NCBI RefSeq assembly: GCF_003334855.1
Contig: NZ_QOWE01000035.1
Coordinates: forward strand, 1 to 64,000
Direction of reading: 5' to 3'
Length of the DNA stretch: 64,000 nucleotides
Origin: Larkinella punicea
Lineage (GTDB): Bacteria; Bacteroidota; Bacteroidia; Cytophagales; Spirosomataceae
The stretch's first letter is position 1. Each line of letters opens with the position of its first letter. The notes beneath the pieces are model-generated. The model had not been told where the DNA came from, made no database searches, and saw only the letters and a program-made list of their open reading frames with translations. The position numbers were made by a program, and so were the translations under genes. Positions 26,834 to 35,865 of the stretch are shown piece by piece.

Positions 26834-29227
26834 ATGTTACAGAACTACTTCAAAATTGCCTGGCGGAATTTAACCACGCAGCGGAGTTATACGCTGCTCA
26901 ACATCCTCGGGTTGTCCGTCGGGATGGCCGGCGGACTGCTCATCTTTCTCTTCGTTCGCTACCACCTCAGCACCGACCGGCACCACACCAAATTTGACCG
27001 CATTTTCCGGGTCGTGACCGACATGCACCTCGACGACGGTTCCGTCGAGTATTATCCCGAAGCCCCGCTGCCGATGGCGCAGGCGTTGCGAACGGATTTT
27101 TCGCAGGTCGAACAGGCGGCTTTTCTGATCATGAACCGTGAACTGACCGTCAGTTATCAGAAAAACGGAAAAACCGTCCGGTTTATGGAACACAAAGGAA
27201 CGGCTTTTGTCGAACCGGAATTGTTTGCTATTCTGGACTATCAATGGCTACGCGGCAACCCCAAAACCGCCCTACGCGAGCCCGGTAGTGTGGTTTTGAC
27301 CGAATCGTGGGCTAAAAAGTATTTCGGTGATGCCGACCCGATGGGCCAGATGCTGAATCTGAAATCCGGAATCGACGCTAAAGTGACCGGCGTTCTGGCT
27401 GATCCACCAAAAACGACCGACACCGATATTCGTTTTTTTATTTCCCTCGCAACACTCAAGGCGTTCAGCCCGGACTTCAATCAGGCGGATTGGAGCTGGC
27501 TCAATAGCAATTACCGGCTTTTTGTGACGTTGAAAGATCCCCAACTGGTTGGCAGTCTGGAAGCCGCCATGCCCGCTCTGGTCAAAAAACATTTGGGTTC
27601 TAACGTCCTTCAATTTCATTTCCAGCCGCTCCGGGAGAGTCATTTCGATGTTCGACGCATTATGGGTGGTGCCACTGCTATCCGCCCGTCGCTGCTCTGG
27701 TCGCTGGGTCTGGTGGGTCTGTTTCTGGTGCTGACAGCCTGCATCAATTTCGTCAATCTGGCAACGGCGCAGGTACTCCGGCGGGGCAAGGAAGTCGGTA
27801 TTCGCAAAACGCTCGGCAGTACACGGGGGCAACTGGTTCGGCAGTTTTTGCTCGAAACCGCGCTGATCGTGCTGGCCGCTACCAGTTTGGCCCTTCTGAT
27901 GGCGGTGCTGAGTCTGCCGGTTTTCAACCAGTGGGTCAATATCGGTTTGTCGCTGCATCTGGACGGTTTGACACTTGGTTTTATCGCGTTACTCATTCTG
28001 GTTGTCATTCTGCTGGCGGGTGGTTATCCCGCAGCGGTTTTGTCGGGTTTCAGCCCCTGGGCGGCTTTGAAAGGGAAGTTGTCGGCCAAATCCGGCGGCA
28101 GTTATTCCGTGCGGCAGTCGTTAATTGTCCTGCAATTTGTCATTTGCCAAGCTTTGATCATCGGTTCGCTGGTGGTGGCCACCCAGGTTCGTTACATCCA
28201 GACGACCGATGTGGGTTTTACGAAAGACAATGTCGTGGTGGTGAATCTGCCCAATCCGCAGAAAGCGTCGCGGGAAACGTTTAAAAATGAGTTGCTTCAA
28301 TACCCCGAAATCAAATCAATCAGTGCCAGTCACCGCCCACCCTCCGCGCTGATTATGAACGGGGGTTCGTTCAAATTTGGCGACAAGGCCGAATGGACGG
28401 ATTTTCCGATTCGGGAACGACTGGCCGATGCCGATTACCTCAAAACGTATGGCTTACAACTTGTTGCGGGCCGTAACCTGTCCGAAAGTGATACGATTCG
28501 CGAATACCTCATCAACGAAACACTTCTGCGGAAGCTGAACATCCGTGATCCGCAGCAAGTGCTGGGCCGCAAAATGCAGTATTACCTGTCGCCGGTTGCG
28601 TTACCCATTGTAGGTGTGGTAAAGGATTTTCACCTGCGGTCGTTGCGCGACGAAATAGCGCCCTGTTTTATTGCCAGTTACTTTAAAATGTATCAGCGGA
28701 TGGGCATCCGGATTTCGGGGCAAAATCCGCAGCAAACCGTTCAGCGCATTCAAAAAGCTTGGGAGGAAATTTATCCCGATGCGGTTTTTGAATACGAATT
28801 TCTGGACGAGCAACTGGCGCAGTTTTACGAAACCGAGAACCTGATTTTTCGGCTGGTCAACACCTTTGCCGGCATCGCCATCCTGATTTGCGGACTCGGT
28901 TTATACGGTCTGGTGTCGTTGGTCGTCGTTCAGCGGACGAAGGAAATCGGCATTCGGAAAGTGCTGGGCGCGTCGGTGGCTGGCATTGTTGCGCTACTTT
29001 CGAAAGACTTTTTGAAATTAGTGATCGTCGCGATGGCCATTGCCAGCCCCATTGCGGGATACGCCATGAATCAGTGGTTGCAGGATTTTGCTTATAAAAT
29101 CAGTCTGGCGTGGTGGATGTTCGCGCTGGCGGGTGGTCTGGCGGTTTTGGTCGCGCTGGTGACGGTTTCCTTCCAAAGTATTAGAGCGGCTTTGGCGAAT
29201 CCGGTGAAGAGTTTGCGTGCGGAATAG
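26834..29227 (+). CDS. Orphan MacB/FtsX-type permease, array member 1
   Basis: Inner-membrane protein of 797 residues made of two MacB_PCD-FtsX units. Helix 1 is at about 20-42, a periplasmic domain follows to about 285, then three helices (about 285-425) with the cytoplasmic coupling motif GKEVGIRKTLGS near 317. The second unit begins with a helix near 440, has a periplasmic domain to about 670, and three more helices with TKEIGIRKVLGAS near 701. It ends in NPVKSLRAE, a tail shared by nearly all members. MacB-type permeases transmit ATP hydrolysis to the periplasm (mechanotransmission), but no ATPase gene is near. The phrase NFVNLATAQ with QLVRQFLLET groups it with members 7 and 8. Start chosen at MLQNYFKIAWRNL, five codons inside the open frame, as in the paralogues. 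Confidence 0.88.
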   Translation: MLQNYFKIAWRNLTTQRSYTLLNILGLSVGMAGGLLIFLFVRYHLSTDRHHTKFDRIFRVVTDMHLDDGSVEYYPEAPLPMAQALRTDFSQVEQAAFLIMNRELTVSYQKNGKTVRFMEHKGTAFVEPELFAILDYQWLRGNPKTALREPGSVVLTESWAKKYFGDADPMGQMLNLKSGIDAKVTGVLADPPKTTDTDIRFFISLATLKAFSPDFNQADWSWLNSNYRLFVTLKDPQLVGSLEAAMPALVKKHLGSNVLQFHFQPLRESHFDVRRIMGGATAIRPSLLWSLGLVGLFLVLTACINFVNLATAQVLRRGKEVGIRKTLGSTRGQLVRQFLLETALIVLAATSLALLMAVLSLPVFNQWVNIGLSLHLDGLTLGFIALLILVVILLAGGYPAAVLSGFSPWAALKGKLSAKSGGSYSVRQSLIVLQFVICQALIIGSLVVATQVRYIQTTDVGFTKDNVVVVNLPNPQKASRETFKNELLQYPEIKSISASHRPPSALIMNGGSFKFGDKAEWTDFPIRERLADADYLKTYGLQLVAGRNLSESDTIREYLINETLLRKLNIRDPQQVLGRKMQYYLSPVALPIVGVVKDFHLRSLRDEIAPCFIASYFKMYQRMGIRISGQNPQQTVQRIQKAWEEIYPDAVFEYEFLDEQLAQFYETENLIFRLVNTFAGIAILICGLGLYGLVSLVVVQRTKEIGIRKVLGASVAGIVALLSKDFLKLVIVAMAIASPIAGYAMNQWLQDFAYKISLAWWMFALAGGLAVLVALVTVSFQSIRAALANPVKSLRAE

Positions 29228-29291
29228 GAACACGGATTTTGACGGATAAAATGGATGAAAAATCCGTTCAATCCGTCAAATCCGTGTTCCT
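29226..29291. repeat. 22-bp palindrome between convergent permease and Uma2 genes
   Basis: AGGAACACGGATTTTGACGG begins the left arm (29226-29247). The right arm (29271-29291) is its reverse complement with one T missing. The left arm starts inside the permease stop codon, and the right arm runs 16 bases into the Uma2 reading frame, where it supplies the stop codon. A weaker inner symmetry (GGAT...ATCC) fills part of the loop. Confidence 0.85.
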
Positions 29292-29734
29292 GTCAAAAAG
29301 CTATTCAGGTCGATTTGCAGGATTTCGGAGAAAGCGGAGTTTTCAGTGAGGCCACCATCGCCCCGGCGATACCGGAACCAGCGCAGGGCTTTGTAATCAT
29401 AGACAAAGCCTTCCCGAATGCCATACAAATCGTTGTCAATGAGCTGAATCACTTTTTGAAGATCACCTTTGACGCCTTGTGTTTTGCTGATTTCAATGAT
29501 GATCTCTGTTTCATCGGTCTCATTGTTAACAAGCGAAACATCGGGAACGGGACTTGCCTTGCTATCATCGAGCATGACTTCAGGTAAGGGTTCCAGATGA
29601 ATGGCATTTTCGCGGTAAAAAAGAATGCCCAGTCCGACGGTTAATTTGGAGATAATTCGCTGGTGGTCAGCGGGTGCCCAAACACCCCAATCTTCGTTGA
29701 CAACCGGTGGAGGAGTTACTGGTGGGAAATACAT
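29276..29734 (-). CDS. Uma2-family (PD-(D/E)xK-fold) protein, copy 1
   Basis: Protein of 152 residues of the Uma2/DUF820 group, a PD-(D/E)xK nuclease-fold family. The conserved acidic and basic positions are visible: LEPLPEVMLD, SPVPDVSLV, EIIIEISKTQGVKGDLQK. It is close to the copies at 52971 and 53449 (shared GLTE-S-FSEILQ-DLNSFL ending). In those copies the protein ends at DLNSFL; here a palindrome begins at that point, the stop codon is lost, and the frame runs on for TGTRI before stopping inside the repeat. It lies between permeases 1 and 2, on the opposite strand, with its start only 38 bases from the start of permease 2. Role unknown; Uma2 proteins are called endonucleases by fold, not by experiment. 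Confidence 0.8.
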   Translation of the reverse strand: MYFPPVTPPPVVNEDWGVWAPADHQRIISKLTVGLGILFYRENAIHLEPLPEVMLDDSKASPVPDVSLVNNETDETEIIIEISKTQGVKGDLQKVIQLIDNDLYGIREGFVYDYKALRWFRYRRGDGGLTENSAFSEILQIDLNSFLTGTRI

Positions 29735-29752
29735 AATTCGTCGTGTTTTAAT

Positions 29753-29760
29753 CAAACTTA
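29753..29760 (-). promoter_or_regulatory. -7 element for Uma2 copy 1
   Basis: On the minus strand TAAGTTTG is a perfect TAnnTTTG match about 19 bases upstream of the Uma2 start codon. The -33 TTTG is not at the standard distance. The same arrangement recurs before the Uma2 copy at 53449. Confidence 0.35.
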
Positions 29761-29772
29761 ACACAATATCCG

Positions 29773-32127
29773 ATGCTTCGCAACTACCTCAAAATCGCCC
29801 TGCGCAACCTCTGGCGCAACAAGTTGTACACCGGTTTGAACGTCGGCGGGCTGGCCATCGGGCTGGCGGCCTGTCTGCTGATGGCGCTGTATGTCGACCA
29901 CGAGTTTTCGTATGACGGCTACCACGCCAACGCCCACCGGATTGTGCGCGTAACGACCGATATGAAAACGCCGGAGTCGGTTTTGTCGATTGCGTCCAGC
30001 CCGGTTCCGCTGGCGGAAGCTCTGAAACGCGATTACCCGGAAGTCGAAACCGCCGTGCGTTTGCTGCCCACTGATGCCGTTATACGTCATGAGGATAAGC
30101 TGCTCAAAGAACCGGATGTCTATTACGCCGACAACGAAGTGTTCTCGGTGTTCTCGTATGCATTTCTGGCGGGAAATCCGGCTTCGGCGCTGGCAAATCC
30201 GAACAGCGCGGTTCTGACCGAACGGCTGGCGAAGAAGTATTTCGGGAAGACGGATGTGCTGGGAAAAACCCTCGAATTCAACAAGCAACTTTTTCAGGTC
30301 ACCGGCGTCATGGCCGACGCGCCGAGTAATACCGATCTGCCCGTGAGCGCCCTGCTGTCCAAAGTGTTCACCGGGAGCCGGTCGTGGGTGGAAGATGATT
30401 TTCCGTGTTATACCTACGTTCTTTTCCGGGACGAACCCAATCTGGCGGTTTTTGGCAAAAAACTGACGCAGCTTGCGAATAAATACGCTAACCCCGAACT
30501 GAAGAAAATGGGCGCGGAAGGCTACTCGCTCAGCTTCCCGGCGGAGGTGTTGCAAGACGTCCATTACAGCCAGGGCAAAATGGCCGATACGCCCAAGGGT
30601 AATAAGCAGTACGGGTATCTGTTCGCCTTTCTGTCGGTATTTGTCCTGACCATTGCGCTGCTGAACTACATCAATCTGCTGACGGCCAAAGCCACCGAAC
30701 GCGCCAAAGAAGTCGGAATTCGGAAGGCCAACGGCGCACAACGCGGTCAGCTAATCCGGCAGTTTCTGCTGGAATCGTTGTTATTAAGCGGTTTTTCGGT
30801 CGGTATTGCCGTGGTGCTGGTGTATTTTGCCCTTTCTTTTTTCAATGAACTGTTACAAATCCGCCTGTCAATCGTCTTATCAGAAGCCGTACCGCTGATC
30901 GGTTTTATCTGGCTCCTGATCACGCTGGCAGGCGGTTTATACCCGGCTTTTGTGTTGTCTGATTATCGCCCGGTCGAGGTGCTGAGAGGCCGGATTGGCA
31001 GCTACGGAAAAGGAGCGTGGTTTCGAAAATCCGTGATCGTTTTTCAGTTTGTACTGGCCGTCGGCATGATTGCCGGGGTTCTGGTGATTCGCCGGCAAAT
31101 GAATTTCCTGCAAACCAAAGATCTGGGTTTTTCGAAAGACCGAATTCTGAGCGTTCACTTGCCCGACGACTCGACGGCGCGGGCGGGTGCCACTGCCTTT
31201 GCCAACAGTCTGAAAAACCGCAGTGAAGTCGGCGCGGTGACGCTGGGCTCCGGTTTACAGCCGTCGGGCCTGTTGCCCATGGCTTCCACTACGTTCCGGA
31301 GCAATGGACGAAAACGGGAACTTATGAGCAATTTTCTATTTGTGGATGACCAGTTTTTACCCTTACTGAATATGAAGCTGAAAGCAGGGCGCAACCTGTC
31401 GTCGCAATCGAAAGCCGATTTGAAAGGTGGATTCATCGTCAACGAAGCGTTTGTTAAACTGGCGGGTTGGAAGAACGGCATTGGGGAGACGATCGACGGA
31501 TTTGGCCACAAGGGGAAGGTCGTCGGCGTCGTGAAGAATTTCCATTATCGCTCCCTGCACAACCTGATCGAACCTTTGGTGCTGGTTTACAATACCGTTC
31601 CGGCCAGCAGCGTCATGCTGAACCTGAGGGCCGATCAGTTGCCGGTGGTGAAAACCATCTGGCAGCAACATTACCCGCTCTATCCGTTCGATTATGCATT
31701 TCTGGACCAATCGTTTGAGGCCCAATATTATAAAGATCGGGTGTTGGCAACAGTTTTTAACGGTTTCGCCACATTAACCATCCTGGTTTCTTGTTTAGGA
31801 CTATTCGGTTTTGTTACCTTTACAACGGGGCAACGAACAAAAGAGATTGGGATACGCAAGATTTTGGGCGCATCCGTCGTTAACGTGGTGTTATTGCTCT
31901 CCAAAGATTTTCTCAAGTTAGTTCTCATTGCCTTTTTTATTGCTGCTCCGGTTGCCTGGTATGCGCTGGATCGCTGGTTGCAGGATTTCGCGTACCGTGT
32001 CGGATTGGAAGGATGGCTCTTCGCAGCAGCGGGTGGTCTGGTCATACTGATTGCCGTGTTGACCGTGTCGTTTCAGTCCATCAATGCCGCATTAATGAAT
32101 CCGGTTAACAGTTTAAAATCAGAATGA
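29773..32127 (+). CDS. Orphan MacB/FtsX-type permease, array member 2
   Basis: Permease of 784 residues with the two-unit plan. Coupling motifs are AKEVGIRKANGA near residue 310 and TKEIGIRKILGA near 689. The asparagine in KANGA, where the other members have VVGA, VLGS or similar, is a distinctive change at the cytoplasmic coupling helix. The first membrane block contains LNYINLLTAKATERAKE in place of the more common NFMNLATA phrase. The tail is NPVNSLKSE. The gene begins MLRNYLKIALRNL and is divergent from Uma2 copy 1. No promoter of its own was found; read-through from member 1 is possible since only the antisense Uma2 gene lies between. Confidence 0.88.
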   Translation: MLRNYLKIALRNLWRNKLYTGLNVGGLAIGLAACLLMALYVDHEFSYDGYHANAHRIVRVTTDMKTPESVLSIASSPVPLAEALKRDYPEVETAVRLLPTDAVIRHEDKLLKEPDVYYADNEVFSVFSYAFLAGNPASALANPNSAVLTERLAKKYFGKTDVLGKTLEFNKQLFQVTGVMADAPSNTDLPVSALLSKVFTGSRSWVEDDFPCYTYVLFRDEPNLAVFGKKLTQLANKYANPELKKMGAEGYSLSFPAEVLQDVHYSQGKMADTPKGNKQYGYLFAFLSVFVLTIALLNYINLLTAKATERAKEVGIRKANGAQRGQLIRQFLLESLLLSGFSVGIAVVLVYFALSFFNELLQIRLSIVLSEAVPLIGFIWLLITLAGGLYPAFVLSDYRPVEVLRGRIGSYGKGAWFRKSVIVFQFVLAVGMIAGVLVIRRQMNFLQTKDLGFSKDRILSVHLPDDSTARAGATAFANSLKNRSEVGAVTLGSGLQPSGLLPMASTTFRSNGRKRELMSNFLFVDDQFLPLLNMKLKAGRNLSSQSKADLKGGFIVNEAFVKLAGWKNGIGETIDGFGHKGKVVGVVKNFHYRSLHNLIEPLVLVYNTVPASSVMLNLRADQLPVVKTIWQQHYPLYPFDYAFLDQSFEAQYYKDRVLATVFNGFATLTILVSCLGLFGFVTFTTGQRTKEIGIRKILGASVVNVVLLLSKDFLKLVLIAFFIAAPVAWYALDRWLQDFAYRVGLEGWLFAAAGGLVILIAVLTVSFQSINAALMNPVNSLKSE

Positions 32128-32198
32128 ACACCCTGAACCGCCCGGGTAACCTGTGAAATTGTGCGGATTCAGGTTACTCTCCCTAAAACAGTAAACAC

Positions 32199-32807
32199 AT
32201 GAAAACAGCAATTACCCTCGCACTCTTCGGAATCAGCGTCGCGGCTGTCGCCCAGGAACGCTCGTCGATCAGCCGGAGCATCAATGACAATGGCAAAACG
32301 TTGCGTATAAAGATCGACGTTGAACAGCCCAGCCGCAACATTCACTACGATCAGGAATTCGATGCGATGGGGATGAGCAAGGAGGAAAAAGAAGCATTGA
32401 TCAGCTCGATTCAGGATTCACTGGGCGTGCATGTCGTGGTCAGTCCGCCCCGCGCCCCCAAACCGCCGACGGCCCCCCGGGGTGGTGTCCGACCAACGCG
32501 CTATGAATCGGGCGAAGTGGCGGTTGCTGCACGGGGAACCAGCACGTCCTCCGGAAACCGGTCGAAAAACGAGGATAGTCATTTGCCGAAAAACGTGATT
32601 GTGGCACCGGACGGAACGCCGTATACCAAAACCCTCATCGAAGATCCCGAAAATAACCGCCTGAAGATGAAGTACGAATACAAGCTCGACGGCGAAGAAC
32701 ACGTTTTCGAGCGGACGATCAACTTGCAGGGTAAAAGCGAATCCGAAAAACAGCAGCTCATTGCCGAAACGGAGCGAACGCTGGGCCTGTCGAATGCGCG
32801 AAAGTGA
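32199..32807 (+). CDS. Exported hypothetical protein with an internal duplication
   Basis: Protein of 202 residues with a signal peptide (MKTAITLALFGISVAAVAQ), therefore periplasmic or outer. I do not recognise a family. Two similar segments are visible: KTLRIKIDVE through MSKEEKEALISSIQDSLGV (about residues 33-75) and NRLKMKYEYK through SESEKQQLIAETERTLGLS (about 150-198). Both have an extended strand followed by a charged helix ending in SLG or TLGL. They are joined by a proline-rich, disordered-looking linker (SPPRAPKPPTAPRGGVRP). It sits 71 bases after permease 2 and has its own terminator, so it may be the last gene of that transcript and act with the periplasmic domains of the permeases; that link is inference. 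Confidence 0.7.
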   Translation: MKTAITLALFGISVAAVAQERSSISRSINDNGKTLRIKIDVEQPSRNIHYDQEFDAMGMSKEEKEALISSIQDSLGVHVVVSPPRAPKPPTAPRGGVRPTRYESGEVAVAARGTSTSSGNRSKNEDSHLPKNVIVAPDGTPYTKTLIEDPENNRLKMKYEYKLDGEEHVFERTINLQGKSESEKQQLIAETERTLGLSNARK

Positions 32808-32843
32808 GCAGTGAACGATAAATAACTGATCCGGTATGGATTG

Positions 32844-32885
32844 AAAATCCCGACTCAAGGCTCGCGTCTTCAGCCGGGATTTTTT
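32844..32885 (+). terminator. Intrinsic terminator after the exported hypothetical gene
   Basis: AAAATCCCG with CT (32844-32855) pairs with AG and CGGGATTTT (32872-32883) with one mismatch per arm, around a 16-base loop, and the U-rich right edge runs TTTTT. It stands 37 bases beyond the stop codon at 32807. Confidence 0.7.
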
Positions 32886-32978
32886 ATTTCAGTCGAAATC
32901 GAATCGACGGTGCAACACGCGTCCACCCCAATCTGTCTATTGAAAAATGGCCCAAAAGGGGTCAAAACGTCCTGAACC

Positions 32979-35444
32979 ATGCTTCAAAACTACCTCAAAG
33001 TTGCTTTCCGCAGTCTCCGGCGCGATCCGGTTTATTCCAGTATCCATTTGGCGGGTTTGTCCGTTGCCTTGGCGTTCGGCCTGCTGACCTACGCCTTCGT
33101 GCGCCATGAGCGGTCGTTCGACCGGTTTCATGCCGACGCTGATCGCATCTACCGGTTTGAATCGACCGACTTGTTCGACTTTGAAGGCAAGCCGAAACAA
33201 CACCCGCTCAACCTGCCGTTTTTCCCGGCCGAAGAACACCGGAGTCTAACCTTTCCGGTGGTTTTTGGTGTAGAAATCAAGCAACAAATGCCAGAATTTC
33301 AGGATGTTATTCGAATGGCTAGGCTTCAGGAAAGCATCGTGAAATACGGAACGAACGCGGTGTATGAAAAGGCCATTCTGTTTGCGGATTCCAATTACTT
33401 CACGTTTTTCTCGATTCCGTTGACGGTGGGTCGCCCGGAGCAGGTGCTGGCCGGATTGCACAACGCGGTGATTTCGGAACGACTGAATCAGAAACTGTTT
33501 GCGAATGAGAATCCGGTTGGCAAGACGATTCGGTACGATGGCAAATTCTACACGGTATCGGGCGTGATGCAAAACCCGCCGTCGAACACGGCACTCACCG
33601 CCGAACTGGTGGTGCGGCTGGAAAGCGATGACTATTATACGAAGCAACTCGAGCAACGGTACAACACGAACAATGTCTACACGCTCGGCAAACTGAGTCC
33701 CGAGGCTTCGCTGACGCAGGTAACGACAAAACTGGCCAGTCTGGGGCCGAAACTCTTCAACGAAGTGATCGGTGATATGTTAAAGTCAGCGTCTCCTGAA
33801 CACAAAGACCGCCTGACCAATAACCGGTTTTTACTCACCGTTCGCCCACTGACCGATACGCACTTTTCCTTCAACGAACGCTGGAACCGCACGGTTTCGC
33901 CGACAAATGTATACCTGCTGGCGTCCATCAGTCTCTTGATTCTGCTCGTGGCCGGTCTGAATTACATCATCATTTCGCTGTCGAAACTGGCGGGGCGGTT
34001 GCAGGAAGTGGGCGTTCGGAAAGTGGTGGGAGCGGCTCCAAAGCAGTTGGCCGTTCAGCTCTGGCTGGAAACCGTGCTGGTCGTCGGGCTGGCGTCGGTT
34101 ATCAGTCTGCTGCTGGCGTTGCTGCTGCTGCCGACTTTCAATAACCTGACCGACCGGACACTGACGGTTTTCGATGTTTTTCAGGCGGGTAATTTGCTGG
34201 GCTTGTTGAGCATGGTATTGGCGGTCAGTTTAATCGCGGGAATTTATCCGGCTTTGCTGTTCGCCCGTTTCCGTCCGACCGTGTTTCTGGGTCAAAACCG
34301 TACTTACAAAATCAATCCGCTGGTGATTCAGGGGATGATGGGCATGCAGTTTGTGTTGTCGCTGGTGCTGGTGACGGCGGCCATCACGATGCATAAACAG
34401 TTGAGTTTTGTGCAGGAAAAGGAACTGGGATTGACGAAAGAACTGGTTCTCAAAGTCAAAAACCTGCAACAGTTTGAGGATGGCAGCGGCCCCCGGATTT
34501 ATGAACGGTTGCTGCGGTATCAGTCGACGAACCCGGATGTGTTGCTCGTCGCCAGCAGCGCCGGTGGTTACGGCGAAGACGGTTTTAACCGCAACGGAAC
34601 CACGATCAATGGACAGAAATACTGGGCTTTGCAGCAGGCAATCGATTACAACTTCTTTACGTTGCTGGGAATCAAACTCAAACAGGGCCGGATTTTTTCG
34701 CCAGCGTTTCGGTCCGATACGGCGAAAAGCGTCAAGGCGGTGGTGATCAACGAAACGCTGGCGAAGTTGCTGGGTCAGGAACTGGCGTTCAACAAACCGC
34801 TGGAGACCTTGAATGGCCGGACGGTGATTGGCGTCGTGAACGATCACAACATCGAACCATTGACGAAAGCCATTCAGCCCGCATACTACAAACTGGATCT
34901 GGGCTTTCAGGGCGTGTTTTACCTGAAACTAACGCCCGGCAATCTGTCCGACAAAGTCGCCCGCATTGCCCGCGACTGGCCGCAACTTTCCGACGGGCAA
35001 CCTTTTGAGTATTCTTTTCTGGATCAGGATCTGCAAGCCCGGTATCGCGACTACCAACGCTGGACGACGTTGACCCAACTCGCCACCGGCATTGCGTTGC
35101 TGATTGCGGCTTTGGGTTTGTTCGGGCTGGCGGGCATTCAGGCCATCAACCGGATGCGGGAAGTCGGTATTCGGAAGGTGATGGGCGCCACCGTGGGGCA
35201 ACTGTGGGTTCTGCTCAACCGCCGGACGCTCACGCTGGTGGGGCTGGCTTTTGGTCTGGCCATTCCGCTATCGATCTGGCTGATGAACCGCTGGCTGGAT
35301 AGTTTCGCCTACCGCATTCCGCTGAACTGGCCCATTTTTGCGCTCGCGGGTGGTTTGGGCGTTTTCGTCGCGCTGGCAGCGGTCAGTTATCACTCCATTC
35401 GGACGGCCTTGATGAATCCGGTGAAGTCATTGCGTTCAGAATGA
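32979..35444 (+). CDS. Orphan MacB/FtsX-type permease, array member 3 (divergent)
   Basis: Permease of 821 residues, the longest of the array. Coupling motifs are LQEVGVRKVVGA near 341 and MREVGIRKVMGA near 725. It departs from the others at two places. The first membrane block has LNYIIISLSKLAGRLQE rather than N-F/Y-x-NL-TA. After the second coupling motif it has QLWVLLNRRTLTLVGLAF where all others have a SKDF-, SREF- or SFQF-type segment. These changes suggest an altered interface to whatever ATPase or partner it uses. The tail NPVKSLRSE is retained. The gene starts about 90 bases after the preceding terminator, so it needs its own promoter, which I could not identify. Confidence 0.87.
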   Translation: MLQNYLKVAFRSLRRDPVYSSIHLAGLSVALAFGLLTYAFVRHERSFDRFHADADRIYRFESTDLFDFEGKPKQHPLNLPFFPAEEHRSLTFPVVFGVEIKQQMPEFQDVIRMARLQESIVKYGTNAVYEKAILFADSNYFTFFSIPLTVGRPEQVLAGLHNAVISERLNQKLFANENPVGKTIRYDGKFYTVSGVMQNPPSNTALTAELVVRLESDDYYTKQLEQRYNTNNVYTLGKLSPEASLTQVTTKLASLGPKLFNEVIGDMLKSASPEHKDRLTNNRFLLTVRPLTDTHFSFNERWNRTVSPTNVYLLASISLLILLVAGLNYIIISLSKLAGRLQEVGVRKVVGAAPKQLAVQLWLETVLVVGLASVISLLLALLLLPTFNNLTDRTLTVFDVFQAGNLLGLLSMVLAVSLIAGIYPALLFARFRPTVFLGQNRTYKINPLVIQGMMGMQFVLSLVLVTAAITMHKQLSFVQEKELGLTKELVLKVKNLQQFEDGSGPRIYERLLRYQSTNPDVLLVASSAGGYGEDGFNRNGTTINGQKYWALQQAIDYNFFTLLGIKLKQGRIFSPAFRSDTAKSVKAVVINETLAKLLGQELAFNKPLETLNGRTVIGVVNDHNIEPLTKAIQPAYYKLDLGFQGVFYLKLTPGNLSDKVARIARDWPQLSDGQPFEYSFLDQDLQARYRDYQRWTTLTQLATGIALLIAALGLFGLAGIQAINRMREVGIRKVMGATVGQLWVLLNRRTLTLVGLAFGLAIPLSIWLMNRWLDSFAYRIPLNWPIFALAGGLGVFVALAAVSYHSIRTALMNPVKSLRSE

Positions 35445-35865
35445 GGACGGGGTCGCCCGTTTGGGTAAAATGGTTAAGCCGTTGTTTTGATATTCGTTAG
35501 ACCCGGTTACGCCATCCATTCCGTCGGGATTGCTTTTGATTTTCTGTGTAGGGAGATTCTACAAAATGGATCATCCCTACGGGACTCATCCTACTATCGA
35601 TGCACATGGTTTCTACAAAATGGATCATCCCTACGGGATTGTTTTTGGCTTTCTGTGTGTGGTGATTCTACAAAATGGATTATCCTTACGGAATTGTTTT
35701 TGGCTTTCTGTAGGGCGGTTGCGCTTTCCTCATCGTCCCGTAGGGATGGTCCATTTTGTAGAAACCTGGTGAAGGCCGGAGTCCTGTCCTGTCAATAGAA
35801 ACGCTGGTCACCCTTCCAGGGCTTTTGGTTAATTTGAATGGATTCTTGAGCTCAATACCCCTGCT
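35445..35865. other. 420-base intergenic region filled by short tandem and inverted repeats
   Basis: No gene is supported here. Overlapping short frames are translations of the repeat units described at 35557-35764. The region separates permease 3 from the convergent Uma2 copy 2. Confidence 0.6.
35557..35764. repeat. TTCTACAAAATGGATCATCC repeat cluster, three direct copies and one inverted
   Basis: Units start at 35557, 35611 and 35666, a period of 54-55 bases. Each begins with TTCTACAAAATGG followed by AT(C/T)ATCC(C/T)TACGG. The second and third units also share the following TTGTTTTTGGCTTTCTGT. A fourth copy is inverted at 35736-35764 (ends TTTTGTAGAAA). Degenerate relatives occur at 47647-47755 and a fragment near 26587. 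The inversion of the last unit makes a large palindrome with the others. Confidence 0.8.

Noticed and set aside
35557-35764. CRISPR-like array (29-base repeat, about 25-base spacers)
   Set aside because: Only three direct units, the spacers of units two and three are partly identical, one unit is inverted, repeats are degenerate and no cas gene is present.
35487-35798. Short open frames in the repeat cluster (YKMDHPYG-type repeats)
   Set aside because: They are translations of the nucleotide repeat in two overlapping frames, without an independent start context.
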